A stretch of 64,000 nucleotides of DNA from Aestuariimicrobium ganziense (lineage in GTDB: Bacteria; Actinomycetota; Actinomycetes; Propionibacteriales; Propionibacteriaceae), in the NCBI RefSeq assembly GCF_015352975.1, contig NZ_JACYIZ010000005.1, positions 256,971-320,970 of the forward strand, written 5' to 3'. Of this stretch, positions 23,254-32,462 are shown piece by piece. The first letter of the stretch is position 1. Every line of letters starts with the position of its first letter. The notes beneath the pieces are model-generated. The model was not told the origin of the DNA. It searched no databases and saw only the letters and a list, made by a program, of their open reading frames with translations. The position numbers and the translations under genes are program-made.

Positions 23254-26200
23254 TCAGCCCCCGATCACCACGATCAGGTCGCCGCCCTCGCACTGCCGGG
23301 TGCCGACCAGCACGGTGCGCTCGACCGTGCCGGCCTTGGGCGCGTTGATCGAGGCCTCCATCTTCATCGCCTCGATCGTGGCCACCTGCTGGCCCGCCTC
23401 GACGCGGTCGCCCTCGTTCACCACGACGGTGACCGCACCGGCGAACGGGGCGGAGACGTGGCCGGGGTTGGTGATGTCGGCGCGCTCAGCCGCCTGCACC
23501 TCGGCCTTGATCGAGCGGTCGCGCACCCGCACCGGCCGCAACTGTCCGTTGAGGGTGCACATCACCGTGCGCTTGGCCTTCTTGTCGGGCTCCGAGATCG
23601 CCTCGAGCGCGGCGATCAGGGTGACGCCCTTGTCGATGGTGACCAGCGACTCCTCCCCCGGCTTCATGCCGAACAGGTAGGGAATCGTCGGCATCTGCGA
23701 CAGGTCGCCGAACTCCTCGCGGGCGGCTTGGAACTCCTTGGTCGGTCCGGGGAACAGCAACCGGTTCAGGGTCTCCTGGCGGGTGCGTCCGGGCTGCTCG
23801 AGCAGGACGAGGTCAGCCTCGTCCACCTCGGTGAGCCGGGGCGGCTGACGGCGTCCGACCAGGGCCTTCGAACGGAACGGCTCGGGCCAGCCACCCGCCG
23901 GTGAGCCGAGTTCACCGTTGAGGAAGCCGATCACCGAGTCGGGGATGTCGAAACGCTGCGGGTCGGCCTCGAACTCGGCCGGGTCGGCGTCGACAGCGAC
24001 CAGGTGCAGGGCCAGGTCGCCGACGACCTTCGAACTCGGGGTGACCTTGGTGGGGCGTCCCAGGATCTTGTCCGCGGCGGCGTACATCTGCTCGATCTGC
24101 TCGAACCGGTCGGCCAGACCCAGGGCGATCGCCTGCTGGCGAAGGTTCGACAACTGCCCGCCGGGGATCTCGTGGGTGTAGACCCGTCCGGTGGGGCTGG
24201 GCAGGCCGGACTCGAACGGCGCGTACACCCGGCGCACCGCCTCCCAGTAGGGCTCGAGGTCGGCGACGTGGCGGGCATTGAGTCGGGTCTGGCGCGGGCC
24301 GTGCTGCAGGGCCATCACCAGCGACGAGGCCGAGGGCTGGCTGGTCGTCCCCGACATCGGCGCAGCAGCCACGTCGACCGCGTCGACGCCGGCATCGATC
24401 GCCCGCAGCAGGGTGGCCAACTGCCCCCCGGCGGTGTCGTGGGTGTGCAGGTGCAGCGGAAGGTCGAACCGCTCGCGCAGGGCGCTGACCAGGGTGCGCG
24501 CGGCAGGGGCGCGCAACAGTCCGGCCATGTCCTTGATCGCCAGCACGTGCGCCCCGGCCTCGACGATCCGTTCGGCCAGACGCAGGTAGTGGTCGAGGGT
24601 GTAGATCTTCTCGTCCGGGTCTGACAGGTCAGAGGTGTAGCACAGCGCCACTTCGGCGACCGTGGTGCCCGTCTCGAGCACGGCCTCGATCGCCGGACGC
24701 ATCTGGTCGACGTCGTTGAGGGCGTCGAAGATCCGGAACACGTCGACCCCGGTGGCGGCGGCCTCGTGGACGAAGGCCCGGGTCACCTCGGTGGGGTAGG
24801 GGGTGTAGCCGACGGTGTTGCGACCACGCAGCAGCATCTGCAGCGCCTGGTTGGGCATCGCCTCGCGCAGCCTGGCCAGCCGCTCCCAAGGGTCCTCGCC
24901 GAGGAAGCGCAGGGCGACATCGAAGGTGGCACCGCCCCAGCACTCCACCGACAGCAGCTCGGGCGCCATCCGCGCCAGGTGCGGGGCGACGATGGCCTGG
25001 TCGCGGGTGCGCACCCGGGTGGCCAGCAACGACTGGTGGGCGTCGCGGAAGGTGGTGTCGGTGACCTCGACGTGGTCGGAGTCGCGCAACCACCGGGCCC
25101 AGCCGGCCGGGCCGAGCTGTTCGAGCCGCTGTCGCGAACCGTCGGGGACGGGCCCGCTGATGTCGAAGTCGGGCAGCTTGGCCTCGGGTTCGAGGGTGGT
25201 GCGCGCCTCACCGTTGGGCTTGTTGACGGTGACGTCGGCCAACCAGCGCATGAGCTTGGTGCCGCGGTCCGACGGGGCCCGTGAGGTGAGCAGGTGGGGA
25301 CGCTCGTCGATGAACGAGGTGGAGATGTCTCCGGCCTCGAAGTCAGGGTCGTCGAGCACGGCTCGCAGGAACGGGATGTTGGTGCTCACCCCGCGAACTC
25401 GGAACTCGGCCAGTGCCCGGCGGGCGCGCGACAGCGCCATGTGGTGGTCGCGTCCGCGGGCGGTGAGCTTGACCAGCAACGAGTCGAAGTGGCCGCTGAC
25501 CTCGACACCGGTCGAGACGGTGCCGCCGTCGAGGCGAATGCCGGCACCCGAGGCGGACCGGTAGGCGGTGATCAGCCCGGTGTCGGGACGGAAACCGTTG
25601 GAGGGGTCCTCGGTGGTGATTCGGCACTGCATGGCCATGCCGCGGATGGCGACCGTCTCCTGCGACAGCCCGAGGTCGGTCAGCGTCTCGCCGCTGGCGA
25701 TCCTCATCTGGGACTGGACGAGGTCGACGTCGGTGATCTCCTCGGTGACGGTGTGCTCGACCTGGATGCGCGGGTTCATCTCGATGAAGACGTGTTGACC
25801 GGCGCGGGGTCCCTCGGTCTCGACCAGGAACTCGACGGTGCCCGCGCAGGAGTAGTTGATCGAGCGGGCGAAGTTGACCGCGTCGCGGGTCAGCGCCTCG
25901 CGCAGTTCGTCGGAGATGTGCGGTGCGGGCGCGATCTCGACCACCTTCTGGTGGCGGCGCTGGATCGAGCAGTCCCGCTCGAACAGGTGCATGACGTTGC
26001 CCTGCTGGTCGGCCAGGATCTGCACCTCGATGTGGCGGGGACGAGCCACCGCCTGCTCGATGAAGACGGTCGGGTCGCCGAAGGCGGTGGTCGCCTCGCG
26101 CATGGCAGCGTTGAGCGATTCGGGCAACTGTTCGGCGGTGTCGACCCGGCGCATTCCTCGTCCGCCACCGCCGGCGACGGCTTTGACGAACACCGGGAAA

Positions 26201-26655
26201 CCGATCTCGTCGGCCGCGGCGACCAGGGCATCGACATCGGTCGAGGGGGCGCTGGAGGCCAAGGTGGGCAGCCCGGCCGCCCGAGCGGCCTCGATCGCGC
26301 GCACCTTGTTGCCGGCCAGTTCGAGCACACTGGCCGGGGGCCCGACGAAGACCAGGCCGTTGGCGGCGCAGGCCTCGGCCAGGTTGGGGTTCTCGCTCAG
26401 GAAGCCGTAGCCGGGGTAGACAGCGTCCGCCCCGGCCAGCTTCGCGGCCCGGATGATCTCGTCGATGTCGAGGTAGGCCCGCACCGGGTGGCCCACCTCA
26501 CCGATCTGGTAGGCCTCATCCGCCTTGATCCGGTGCACCGCCTTGCGGTCCTCATAAGGGAAAACGGCCACGGTCCGGCATCCGAGCTCATAGGCAGCTC
26601 GGAATGCACGGACCGCGATCTCGCCGCGGTTGGCCACCAGAACCTTCGCAAACAT
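23254..26655 (-). CDS. pyc: Pyruvate carboxylase
   Basis: An 1133-residue biotin enzyme making oxaloacetate from pyruvate, bicarbonate and ATP (anaplerosis). Domains in order: biotin carboxylase (residues ~1-450, with GGGGRGMRRV ATP-grasp loop and FIEMNPRIQVEHTVTEE), carboxyltransferase (~520-800, VEVTDTTFRDAHQSLLATRVRT and metal-binding LHLHTHDTAGG), the PC allosteric/linker region, and a C-terminal biotinyl domain with EAMKME, the biotinylated Lys being residue 1098. Normal full length. TAGAGT lies 6 bases before the ATG. In propionic bacteria it works beside transcarboxylase; no transcarboxylase gene is in this window. Confidence 0.97.
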   Translation of the reverse strand: MFAKVLVANRGEIAVRAFRAAYELGCRTVAVFPYEDRKAVHRIKADEAYQIGEVGHPVRAYLDIDEIIRAAKLAGADAVYPGYGFLSENPNLAEACAANGLVFVGPPASVLELAGNKVRAIEAARAAGLPTLASSAPSTDVDALVAAADEIGFPVFVKAVAGGGGRGMRRVDTAEQLPESLNAAMREATTAFGDPTVFIEQAVARPRHIEVQILADQQGNVMHLFERDCSIQRRHQKVVEIAPAPHISDELREALTRDAVNFARSINYSCAGTVEFLVETEGPRAGQHVFIEMNPRIQVEHTVTEEITDVDLVQSQMRIASGETLTDLGLSQETVAIRGMAMQCRITTEDPSNGFRPDTGLITAYRSASGAGIRLDGGTVSTGVEVSGHFDSLLVKLTARGRDHHMALSRARRALAEFRVRGVSTNIPFLRAVLDDPDFEAGDISTSFIDERPHLLTSRAPSDRGTKLMRWLADVTVNKPNGEARTTLEPEAKLPDFDISGPVPDGSRQRLEQLGPAGWARWLRDSDHVEVTDTTFRDAHQSLLATRVRTRDQAIVAPHLARMAPELLSVECWGGATFDVALRFLGEDPWERLARLREAMPNQALQMLLRGRNTVGYTPYPTEVTRAFVHEAAATGVDVFRIFDALNDVDQMRPAIEAVLETGTTVAEVALCYTSDLSDPDEKIYTLDHYLRLAERIVEAGAHVLAIKDMAGLLRAPAARTLVSALRERFDLPLHLHTHDTAGGQLATLLRAIDAGVDAVDVAAAPMSGTTSQPSASSLVMALQHGPRQTRLNARHVADLEPYWEAVRRVYAPFESGLPSPTGRVYTHEIPGGQLSNLRQQAIALGLADRFEQIEQMYAAADKILGRPTKVTPSSKVVGDLALHLVAVDADPAEFEADPQRFDIPDSVIGFLNGELGSPAGGWPEPFRSKALVGRRQPPRLTEVDEADLVLLEQPGRTRQETLNRLLFPGPTKEFQAAREEFGDLSQMPTIPYLFGMKPGEESLVTIDKGVTLIAALEAISEPDKKAKRTVMCTLNGQLRPVRVRDRSIKAEVQAAERADITNPGHVSAPFAGAVTVVVNEGDRVEAGQQVATIEAMKMEASINAPKAGTVERTVLVGTRQCEGGDLIVVIGG

Positions 26656-26661
26656 GGTCGA

Positions 26662-26667
26662 ACTCTA
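26662..26667 (-). promoter_or_regulatory. -10 element of pyc, leaderless type
   Basis: TAGAGT on the minus strand, 6 bases before ATG 26655. Confidence 0.55.
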
Positions 26668-26712
26668 GTGGCATGCGCAGCGGGCGCTCGACCTCAGCCA
26701 GACGGGCGGACC

Positions 26713-28260
26713 TCAGTCGAGCAGGCTGAACAGGATGCCCTGGGCGAAGTAGACGACGAACAGGATCGCCACCGCCCACAGCAACGGGTGCACCTGCTTG
26801 GCCTTGCCGAGCAGCAGCTTGATGAAGACCCAGAGCACGAACCCGGCACCGATGCCGACGGTGATCGAGTAGGTGAAGGGCATCAGCACGATGGTGAGGA
26901 ACGCGGGGATGCCGTCCTCGACGTCGTCCCAGTCGACGTGGATGACCTGGCTCATCATCAGGAAGCCGACGAAGGCCAGCACCGGGCCGGCGGCCTCGGA
27001 GGGGACGATGTTGACGATCGGGGCGAGGAAGATGGCCAGCAGGAAGGCGATACCGGCCACGACCGAGCTGAAGCCGGTCCGGGCGCCCTCGCCGACGCCG
27101 GCTGCCGACTCGATGTAGGAGGTGTTGGACGAGACCGAGCCCAGACCACCGGCGACCGCGCCGAGCGAGTCGACCAGCAGGATCTCCTTCAGGTGCGGCG
27201 GGTTGCCGGCCTTGTTGAGCAGCCCGGCCTCAGAGCCGACCGCGACCACGGTGCCCATGGTGTCGAAGAAGTCAGCCAGCAGCAGCGAGAAGACCAGCAG
27301 CAGCAGGCCGAGGAAGATGGTGATGCTGAACCGGCCGTCGGGGGCGAAGGCGCCGAACATGTCGATCTTGCCGAGCAGGCCCAGGTTCGGGGTGACGAAG
27401 TCCTTGGCCTCGGGCAGCGTGGGCACGTTGAGCATCCAGCCCGTGGGGTTCTCGGCACCGATCTTGGGGCCGATGTGGAAGATCCGCTCGACGATCAGGC
27501 CGACCACCGAGGCGGTCAGGATGGCGATCAGCATGGCGCCCTTGATCTTGCGGACGTACAGCCCGATCAGCAGCAGGAAGCCGAAGATGCAGACCGCGAT
27601 CGGCCAGCCCTGCAGCGAGCCGTTGACCCCGAAGCTCAGCAGTGGCGAGCCGGGGCGCACGATGCCTGCGTCGGCGAGACCGACCAGGGTGATGAACAGG
27701 CCGATGCCGATCGAGATGGCGGTGCGCAGTGCCGGTGGGACGGCACGAAAGATCGCCGACCGCACACCGGTGAGCACCAAGACGGTGATCAGGATGCCCT
27801 CCCAGACCACCAGCCCCATGGCCTGCGGCCAGGTCATCTGCGGGGCGATGGTGTAGGCGAGCAGCGCGTTGAGGCCCAGACCAGTGGCCAGAGCGACGGG
27901 GAAGCGTCCCCAGACACCCATCAGGATGGTGAGCACACCGGCGACCAGCGCCGTGGCCGCGCCGACCATCAGCTTGGTCTCGTCGATCGCCTCGTTGTTC
28001 AGCTGGGTCTTGGCGGCGTCGAGGAACATCGGCTGCCCGTTGAGCAGGTTGCCGTTCTTGTCGGTGGCCGTGCCGATGATCAGCGGGTTGAGCACGAGGA
28101 TGTAGGCCATCGTCAGGAAGGTGACGAGGCCGCCTCGGATCTCGCGCGAGCGGTTCGAGCCGCGGGCGGTGATGTGGAACCAACGGTCGAGGCCGTCGAG
28201 GGACTGCACGGGGGCACCGGGGGGCGGAGCCGGTGCCGCCTTGGGGGAGTTCTGGACCAT
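26713..28260 (-). CDS. NCS2-family purine permease (AzgA/PbuG-like)
   Basis: A 515-residue transporter with 12 or more membrane helices, related to the adenine/guanine/hypoxanthine permeases of the AzgA subfamily. Signatures: EIRGGLVTFLTMAYILVLNPLIIG near the N-terminus, GLGLNALLAYTIAPQMTWPQAMGLVVWEG, LADFFDTMGTVVAVG with the substrate-site region, and SSNTSYIESAAGVGEGARTGFSSVVAG. An N-terminal Pro/Ala-rich tail precedes helix 1. Start ATG 28260 is supported by TAGCAT 7 bases upstream. Probable role: proton-coupled uptake of purine bases. Confidence 0.92.
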   Translation of the reverse strand: MVQNSPKAAPAPPPGAPVQSLDGLDRWFHITARGSNRSREIRGGLVTFLTMAYILVLNPLIIGTATDKNGNLLNGQPMFLDAAKTQLNNEAIDETKLMVGAATALVAGVLTILMGVWGRFPVALATGLGLNALLAYTIAPQMTWPQAMGLVVWEGILITVLVLTGVRSAIFRAVPPALRTAISIGIGLFITLVGLADAGIVRPGSPLLSFGVNGSLQGWPIAVCIFGFLLLIGLYVRKIKGAMLIAILTASVVGLIVERIFHIGPKIGAENPTGWMLNVPTLPEAKDFVTPNLGLLGKIDMFGAFAPDGRFSITIFLGLLLLVFSLLLADFFDTMGTVVAVGSEAGLLNKAGNPPHLKEILLVDSLGAVAGGLGSVSSNTSYIESAAGVGEGARTGFSSVVAGIAFLLAIFLAPIVNIVPSEAAGPVLAFVGFLMMSQVIHVDWDDVEDGIPAFLTIVLMPFTYSITVGIGAGFVLWVFIKLLLGKAKQVHPLLWAVAILFVVYFAQGILFSLLD

Positions 28261-28267
28261 GGGCGAC

Positions 28268-28273
28268 ATGCTA
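28268..28273 (-). promoter_or_regulatory. -10 element of the purine permease gene
   Basis: TAGCAT on the minus strand, 7 bases before ATG 28260. Confidence 0.55.
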
Positions 28274-28338
28274 GGGCCAGTGCGCAGCCTCGACGACAGC
28301 GGACTACCTGTCAGACGCGGACGGCCCTGCTGGGCTCC

Positions 28339-28344
28339 TAGACT
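28339..28344 (+). promoter_or_regulatory. -10 element of the DUF2530 gene
   Basis: TAGACT, 7 bases before GTG 28352; leaderless geometry. Confidence 0.55.
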
Positions 28345-28351
28345 GGGCCTC

Positions 28352-28627
28352 GTGCCCGAGACCCACCACCAACTGACGCAGGCTCCTGTCCAGCCCCTGG
28401 ACGTCGACGGCGTCGGCATCGCCGGCATCGGCACGGCACTGTTCGCCGTGGCCACGGTGGTGTTGTGGTTCGGACGAGGCTCCTGGTTGGACGAGGGCCG
28501 TGGCTGGTGGTTCTGGGTCGGGCTGGCCGGCACCATGCTGGGGCTGGCCGGTGTCGCCTACACCCGCTGGCGAGTGGCGCGGCGTCGCAACCAGCCACCG
28601 GCACGAACGGACGACGACCTCAGCTGA
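28352..28627 (+). CDS. DUF2530-type small membrane protein
   Basis: A 91-residue protein with two membrane helices: GIAGIGTALFAVATVVLWF and WWFWVGLAGTMLGLAGVAYTRW. A positively charged C-terminal tail follows (RRRNQPP). Size, the V(D)G start of helix 1 and the neighbourhood (purine permease, DUF3027, cold-shock gene) fit the actinobacterial DUF2530 family, whose function is unknown. Starts with GTG 7 bases after TAGACT, so the mRNA is likely leaderless. Confidence 0.8.
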   Translation: MPETHHQLTQAPVQPLDVDGVGIAGIGTALFAVATVVLWFGRGSWLDEGRGWWFWVGLAGTMLGLAGVAYTRWRVARRRNQPPARTDDDLS

Positions 28628-28733
28628 CGCGGGTGGGACGGACTCGTCGAGTGTCGCTGAACGCCAGCGCGAGCAACGCCATCAGTGCGAGCAGGCTGGT
28701 CAGGGTGTTGGCGCTGGTGACGGCGACCTTCAC
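28620..28733 (-). CDS. Possible 37-residue membrane peptide
   Basis: A GTG-initiated frame of 37 codons just downstream of the DUF3027 gene on the same strand. It encodes MKVAVTSANTLTSLLALMAL followed by LALAF and a basic C-terminus (SDTRRVRPTRVS): one membrane helix with cytoplasmic charges. No convincing ribosome-binding site is seen, and its end overlaps DUF2530 by 8 bases on the other strand. It may be real and translated from the DUF3027 transcript; evidence is composition only. Confidence 0.33.
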   Translation of the reverse strand: MKVAVTSANTLTSLLALMALLALAFSDTRRVRPTRVS

Positions 28734-28781
28734 GTTGCTGTTCGCCCGCGAGCCTGGCTGACGCTCAGTCGAACCGACCCT

Positions 28782-29591
28782 TCAGTCGAACAGCGCGTCG
28801 TCGGTGCTGATGGTGTCGTGCACCGGGTCGTCCAACTCGATGCCGCGTTCCTCGGCGGCGACGTCGGAGTGCCCCCCACAGCCGTGGTCGATGCTGACCA
28901 CGTGCCCGTCGGAGGGTGAGAACTCGTTGGTGCAGGCACCGAAGGTCGTGCCGAGCCCACCCTGCAGGCGGACGAAGTACCCGCAGGTGCGACACGGCGC
29001 TGGAGCCTGGCGGGCCAGCGGCACCTCGGGGCCACCGTTCCCGTGCAACCAGCGGTCGGCCGCCAGCTCTCGTCCCTCACGCGACAGCACCCGCTCGCGG
29101 CCCAGCCCGAGCTCAGCCACCACGACACGGGTCATCGCGGCCTCGGCGGGGTCGGTGTCGGGGGCCTGGTCGGCGCCGGTGAAGCCCGGCTCAAGACGCG
29201 GGTCGTTGTCAGGGGTCGGCAGCAGCACCCCGGGAGCGAGGTCCCCCGCTTGGATGCGGTCGGTCCACGGCACCCACGGGCGGGCCAGCAGCGCGTCGGC
29301 GCTGGGCAGCAGGACGACCTCGTTGACCGTCGGGATCCGGGCACGGGACGCCCGGACCAGGGTGACCGCCCAGCGCCAGTCGACGTAGGCCGGGTGCGGG
29401 CAGGCGAACAGGTGGGTGACCACCCGGTCGCCCTCGACCACGACGCCGAGGTGCTCGCCGACGCCGAAGTCGGCGGCAGCCTCCTCGGCGGCCTGACGGG
29501 CGAGGTCGACGGCGGCCGCCGTCACCGCGTCCGCCTTGGCTGCTCGCGCCGATCTGGTGGTGCTGGGGGTGGTGAGGCTGGGGGTACTCAA
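28782..29591 (-). CDS. DUF3027 protein
   Basis: A 269-residue protein of the actinobacterial DUF3027 family. Recognisable parts are the Ala-rich N-terminal helix (AVDLARQAAEEAAADFGVGEHLGV), the strand region VTHLFACPHPAYVDWRWAVTLVRA, and a zinc-like C-terminal half CRTCGYFVRLQGGLGTTFGACTNEFSPSDG, followed by VSIDHGCGGHSD with spaced Cys and His. Function unknown. It overlaps the cold-shock gene upstream by 4 bases (ATGA, 29588-29591), so both are made from one mRNA. Confidence 0.88.
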   Translation of the reverse strand: MSTPSLTTPSTTRSARAAKADAVTAAAVDLARQAAEEAAADFGVGEHLGVVVEGDRVVTHLFACPHPAYVDWRWAVTLVRASRARIPTVNEVVLLPSADALLARPWVPWTDRIQAGDLAPGVLLPTPDNDPRLEPGFTGADQAPDTDPAEAAMTRVVVAELGLGRERVLSREGRELAADRWLHGNGGPEVPLARQAPAPCRTCGYFVRLQGGLGTTFGACTNEFSPSDGHVVSIDHGCGGHSDVAAEERGIELDDPVHDTISTDDALFD

Positions 29592-29977
29592 CTCGACAGG
29601 TCCAGTTCGTCAGCGACCGCTCGAAGCACCTGGGCGATCTTGCCGGCGTGCTTGGCGTCAGGGTGGCGGCCGTGGCGGTAGCCGTTGCCGACGCTGTCGA
29701 GCATCTTGATCAGGTCCTCGATCAGCGGGGCCATGGCGTCGGGCTTCTTGCGCAGCGACTTGGCCACCGAGGGCGGGGCATCGATCAGCTGGATCGACAG
29801 CGCCTGCTCGCCGCGGCGGCCGGTGGCGACGCCGAACTCGACCTTCTGCCCCGGCTTGAGGGTTGTTACGCCGGGCGGCAGCGCACTGGAGGGGATGTGG
29901 ACATCCCCGCCGTCCTCCTTGGTGAGGAAACCGAACCCCTTCTCCGCGTCGTAGAAACGCACCTTGCCGATGGGCAC
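29588..29977 (-). CDS. Cold-shock-domain protein with C-terminal extension
   Basis: A 129-residue protein. Residues 1-67 form a cold-shock domain with RNP1-like KGFGFLTKEDG and RNP2-like VHIPSSAL, binding single-stranded RNA or DNA. A second, helical part (about residues 70-129) is typical of the actinobacterial CspB-like proteins found next to DUF3027. Upstream is AGGAGAG at ribosome-binding distance. A TAGGCT hexamer lies about 50 bases upstream, so unlike many neighbours it has a true leader. Confidence 0.87.
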   Translation of the reverse strand: MPIGKVRFYDAEKGFGFLTKEDGGDVHIPSSALPPGVTTLKPGQKVEFGVATGRRGEQALSIQLIDAPPSVAKSLRKKPDAMAPLIEDLIKMLDSVGNGYRHGRHPDAKHAGKIAQVLRAVADELDLSS

Positions 29978-30126
29978 CAGAACTCTCCTGTGTCAGCCGG
30001 TCACCCGGCAGCGGTCGTCCGACAAGCCTATCGGCCGCACCCGGGCATTCCCAACAGATTCGTCGAGGCTCGCACGAGATCGGACGACTCCGGCCGGTCC
30101 CTTCCACTAGCGTGGCTCTCGTAGCC

Positions 30127-31521
30127 ATGACTGCATCCACCCTCCCCCCTGCCCCACCCGCCACTGCACGCGTCCCCCTGTGGCGTCGCGGCGTCCTCGG
30201 CAACCCCGGATACCCCCGCTACGTCATCGCGATGATGCAGGGCGCCACCGGGTGGTGGATCAGCCGCATCGCCCAGGACTGGCTGCTGCTCGAACTCACC
30301 GGAGACCTGACCGCCATGGGCCTGGCCACCTCGCTGCAGTTCCTGCCGCTGCTGGTCTTCGGTCTCTACGGCGGCGTGCTGGCCGACAAGTTCAACGTAC
30401 GCACCCTGCTGGTGCTGTCACAGGTCGGCATGGTGGCGGTCAGCGCCACCTTGGCGGTGCTGGCCATCAGCGGGACGATCCTGCCGTGGCACATCTTCGT
30501 CGCCGCCGGCCTGACCGGCATGATGCAGGTGATCGAGCAGCCCGCCCGTGCCTCGACCATCGCCCAGCTCGCCGGTCCGCACATCGGGCAGGCCCTGTCA
30601 CTCAACTCCATCGCCTTCCAGTTGGCCGGCTTCTGGGGCCCCGGCCTGAGCGCGGCCGTCGTGGCCTCGCTGGGCCCGGGGTGGGCGTTCGCCGCCAACG
30701 GCCTGGGCTGCGCGATCACCATCGCCCTGCTGTGGCGCATCCCCACCAAGGACCCCGAGCCCACCGCGGCCCGAACCGTGAGCCTGCGCCGGGGGTTGGC
30801 CTCGATGCGCGACACCACCGAGATCGGCTGGACCATGGTGCTGGCGGCCATCCTCGCCCTGCTCGCGTTGAACATGCCGCTGATCTACGCCGACATGGCC
30901 AACCGTCAGTTCGGCACCGGGGTCGAGGGCTACTCGCTGTTCAACTCGGTCGGCGCCGTGGGTTGCATCGTCGGCGCCCTGGTCTCGGCGCGGGTGTCGA
31001 CCAAGCCTCGGCTGCGATGGCTGACCGCCCTGCTGGCCGCTCTCGCGGTCATCCTGCTGGCAGCCTCGATGAGCCCGGGATGGATGGTGTTCGCCGCCAT
31101 GGTGGCCGCGCTGAGCGCGGTCTCGCTGACCTTCCAGTTGCTGTCGAACGCCCTGGTGCAGCTCGCAGTCGACCCAGAGGCCCGCGGCCGGGTGATGGGC
31201 CTGTACACCCTGATCGTCTTCGGCGGCATGTCGCTGGCCGGACCACTGGTCGGTGCGGTGGTGCAGCGCATCGGTGGGCGCGACACCCTGGTCATCATCG
31301 GCGGGCTGCTGCTGATCATGACGATGGTCACCGCGATGCTGATCGCCCGGTTTGCCGGGCAGCGACTGACCCTGAGCAGGCAGGGCGTCACCATCTCGGA
31401 GCCCGCAGTGCCTCGCCACGTGCGGCTCGCCGAGCACGCGCTCAGCGACGCCGAGCGGGCTCGCGCGCGTGCCGAGGAGTCCCTGCAACGCGCAGAGCGC
31501 TTCCAGGCCGAGACCGACTGA
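30127..31521 (+). CDS. MFS transporter (TMS/MFS_3-type efflux protein)
   Basis: A 464-residue transporter with 12 predicted helices. Motif A-like GLYGGVLADKFNVRTLLVLSQ follows helix 2, and a second conserved segment EARGRVMGLYTLIVFGGMSLAGPLVGAVV lies in the C-terminal half, as in enterobactin-exporter (EntS)-like MFS_3 proteins. The C-terminus is a charged coiled helix (LSDAERARARAEESLQRAERF). Start ATG 30127 is preferred to GTG 30112, because a TAGCGT -10 element (30108-30113) overlaps the latter. Substrate unknown. Confidence 0.88.
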   Translation: MTASTLPPAPPATARVPLWRRGVLGNPGYPRYVIAMMQGATGWWISRIAQDWLLLELTGDLTAMGLATSLQFLPLLVFGLYGGVLADKFNVRTLLVLSQVGMVAVSATLAVLAISGTILPWHIFVAAGLTGMMQVIEQPARASTIAQLAGPHIGQALSLNSIAFQLAGFWGPGLSAAVVASLGPGWAFAANGLGCAITIALLWRIPTKDPEPTAARTVSLRRGLASMRDTTEIGWTMVLAAILALLALNMPLIYADMANRQFGTGVEGYSLFNSVGAVGCIVGALVSARVSTKPRLRWLTALLAALAVILLAASMSPGWMVFAAMVAALSAVSLTFQLLSNALVQLAVDPEARGRVMGLYTLIVFGGMSLAGPLVGAVVQRIGGRDTLVIIGGLLLIMTMVTAMLIARFAGQRLTLSRQGVTISEPAVPRHVRLAEHALSDAERARARAEESLQRAERFQAETD

Positions 31522-31546
31522 AGCGATCCGTCGAACCGCCAGGTGC

Positions 31547-32335
31547 CTAGCCGTCGGCGCGGTGGTGCGCCGGCAGCCGGTCCCAGGTGTCGCGGTAGTA
31601 GTCGGCCAGCGCCAGACGACCGGCAGCGGCCTCGTCCACGATGACGCTGGCGCGTCGGTGGAACTGCAGCACCGACGCTGGCCACATCGCCGAGACCGGG
31701 CCCTCGACGGCCTGGGCCACCGCTTCGGCCTTGCCCTCCCCCATGGCCACCAGGACGATGGTGCGCGCCTCCATGATCGTGCCCAGACCTTGGGTGACGC
31801 AGTGGACCGGCACCGGGACGCCGTTGGTGAAGAAGCGTTGGTTGGCGACGCGGGTGGTCTCGGCCAGGGTCTTCATCCGGGTGCGTGAGGTGAACGAACT
31901 GGTGGGTTCGTTGAAGCCGATGTGGCCGTTGGCGCCAATGCCCAGGATCTGGGCGTCGATGCCGCCGGCGGCGACGATCGCCTGCTCGTAGTCCTCGCAG
32001 GCCGCGATCAGGTCGTCGGCCATGCCGTCGGGCACGTGCACCCGTGACGGGTCCATCCGCAGCGGTTCGGTGACCGTGGCCTTGATGGTGGCGGCGTACG
32101 ACTGGGGATGGTCGGCGGGCAGCCCGACGTACTCGTCGAGGGCGAAGGCGTGGGCGCGGCTGAGGTCGAGTTCACCGGCATCGATCCGGCGGGCCAGGTC
32201 GGCGTAGATCGTCAGCGGTGACGACCCGGTGGCCACCCCCAGGACGGGCTCGTCCCGGCCCGCGATCGCGTCGACGATGCGCTCCGCAGCGATCCTGGCG
32301 ACGTCCTCGCCGCTGGAGCAGATGATGACCTCCAC
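31547..32335 (-). CDS. nagB: Glucosamine-6-phosphate deaminase
   Basis: A 262-residue enzyme converting glucosamine-6-phosphate to fructose-6-phosphate and ammonia, the step after NagA (17648-18811). Signatures: LGVATGSSPLTIYADL phosphate loop, AHAFALDEYVGLP with the catalytic Asp, LGIGANGHIGFNEPTSSF with the catalytic His, and VTQGLGTIMEA. GTG 32335 has a perfect AAGGAGG upstream. The frame is open far upstream but that part is antisense to the next gene. nagA and nagB are 13 kb apart here. Confidence 0.95.
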   Translation of the reverse strand: MEVIICSSGEDVARIAAERIVDAIAGRDEPVLGVATGSSPLTIYADLARRIDAGELDLSRAHAFALDEYVGLPADHPQSYAATIKATVTEPLRMDPSRVHVPDGMADDLIAACEDYEQAIVAAGGIDAQILGIGANGHIGFNEPTSSFTSRTRMKTLAETTRVANQRFFTNGVPVPVHCVTQGLGTIMEARTIVLVAMGEGKAEAVAQAVEGPVSAMWPASVLQFHRRASVIVDEAAAGRLALADYYRDTWDRLPAHHRADG

Positions 32336-32449
32336 TGCGACCTCCTTGGTGTGGCTTGGCCCCAACGCCCCGACCGTAGCCGCACCGGCAGCGGGCGGCC
32401 ACGGATATGGCCCGAACCGCGCAGCCGGGATGCATGCCCTGAGACGTCC

Positions 32450-32455
32450 TAGACT
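32450..32455 (+). promoter_or_regulatory. -10 element of the 32463 gene, leaderless type
   Basis: TAGACT followed by 7 bases and ATG 32463. Confidence 0.55.
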
Positions 32456-32462
32456 GGTCGGC

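Noticed and set aside
25294-28341. 1015-codon open frame on the plus strand
   Set aside because: It is antisense to pyruvate carboxylase and the purine permease, both clearly real; its product is low-complexity Gly/Asp/Gln/Arg, typical of reverse frames in GC-rich DNA.
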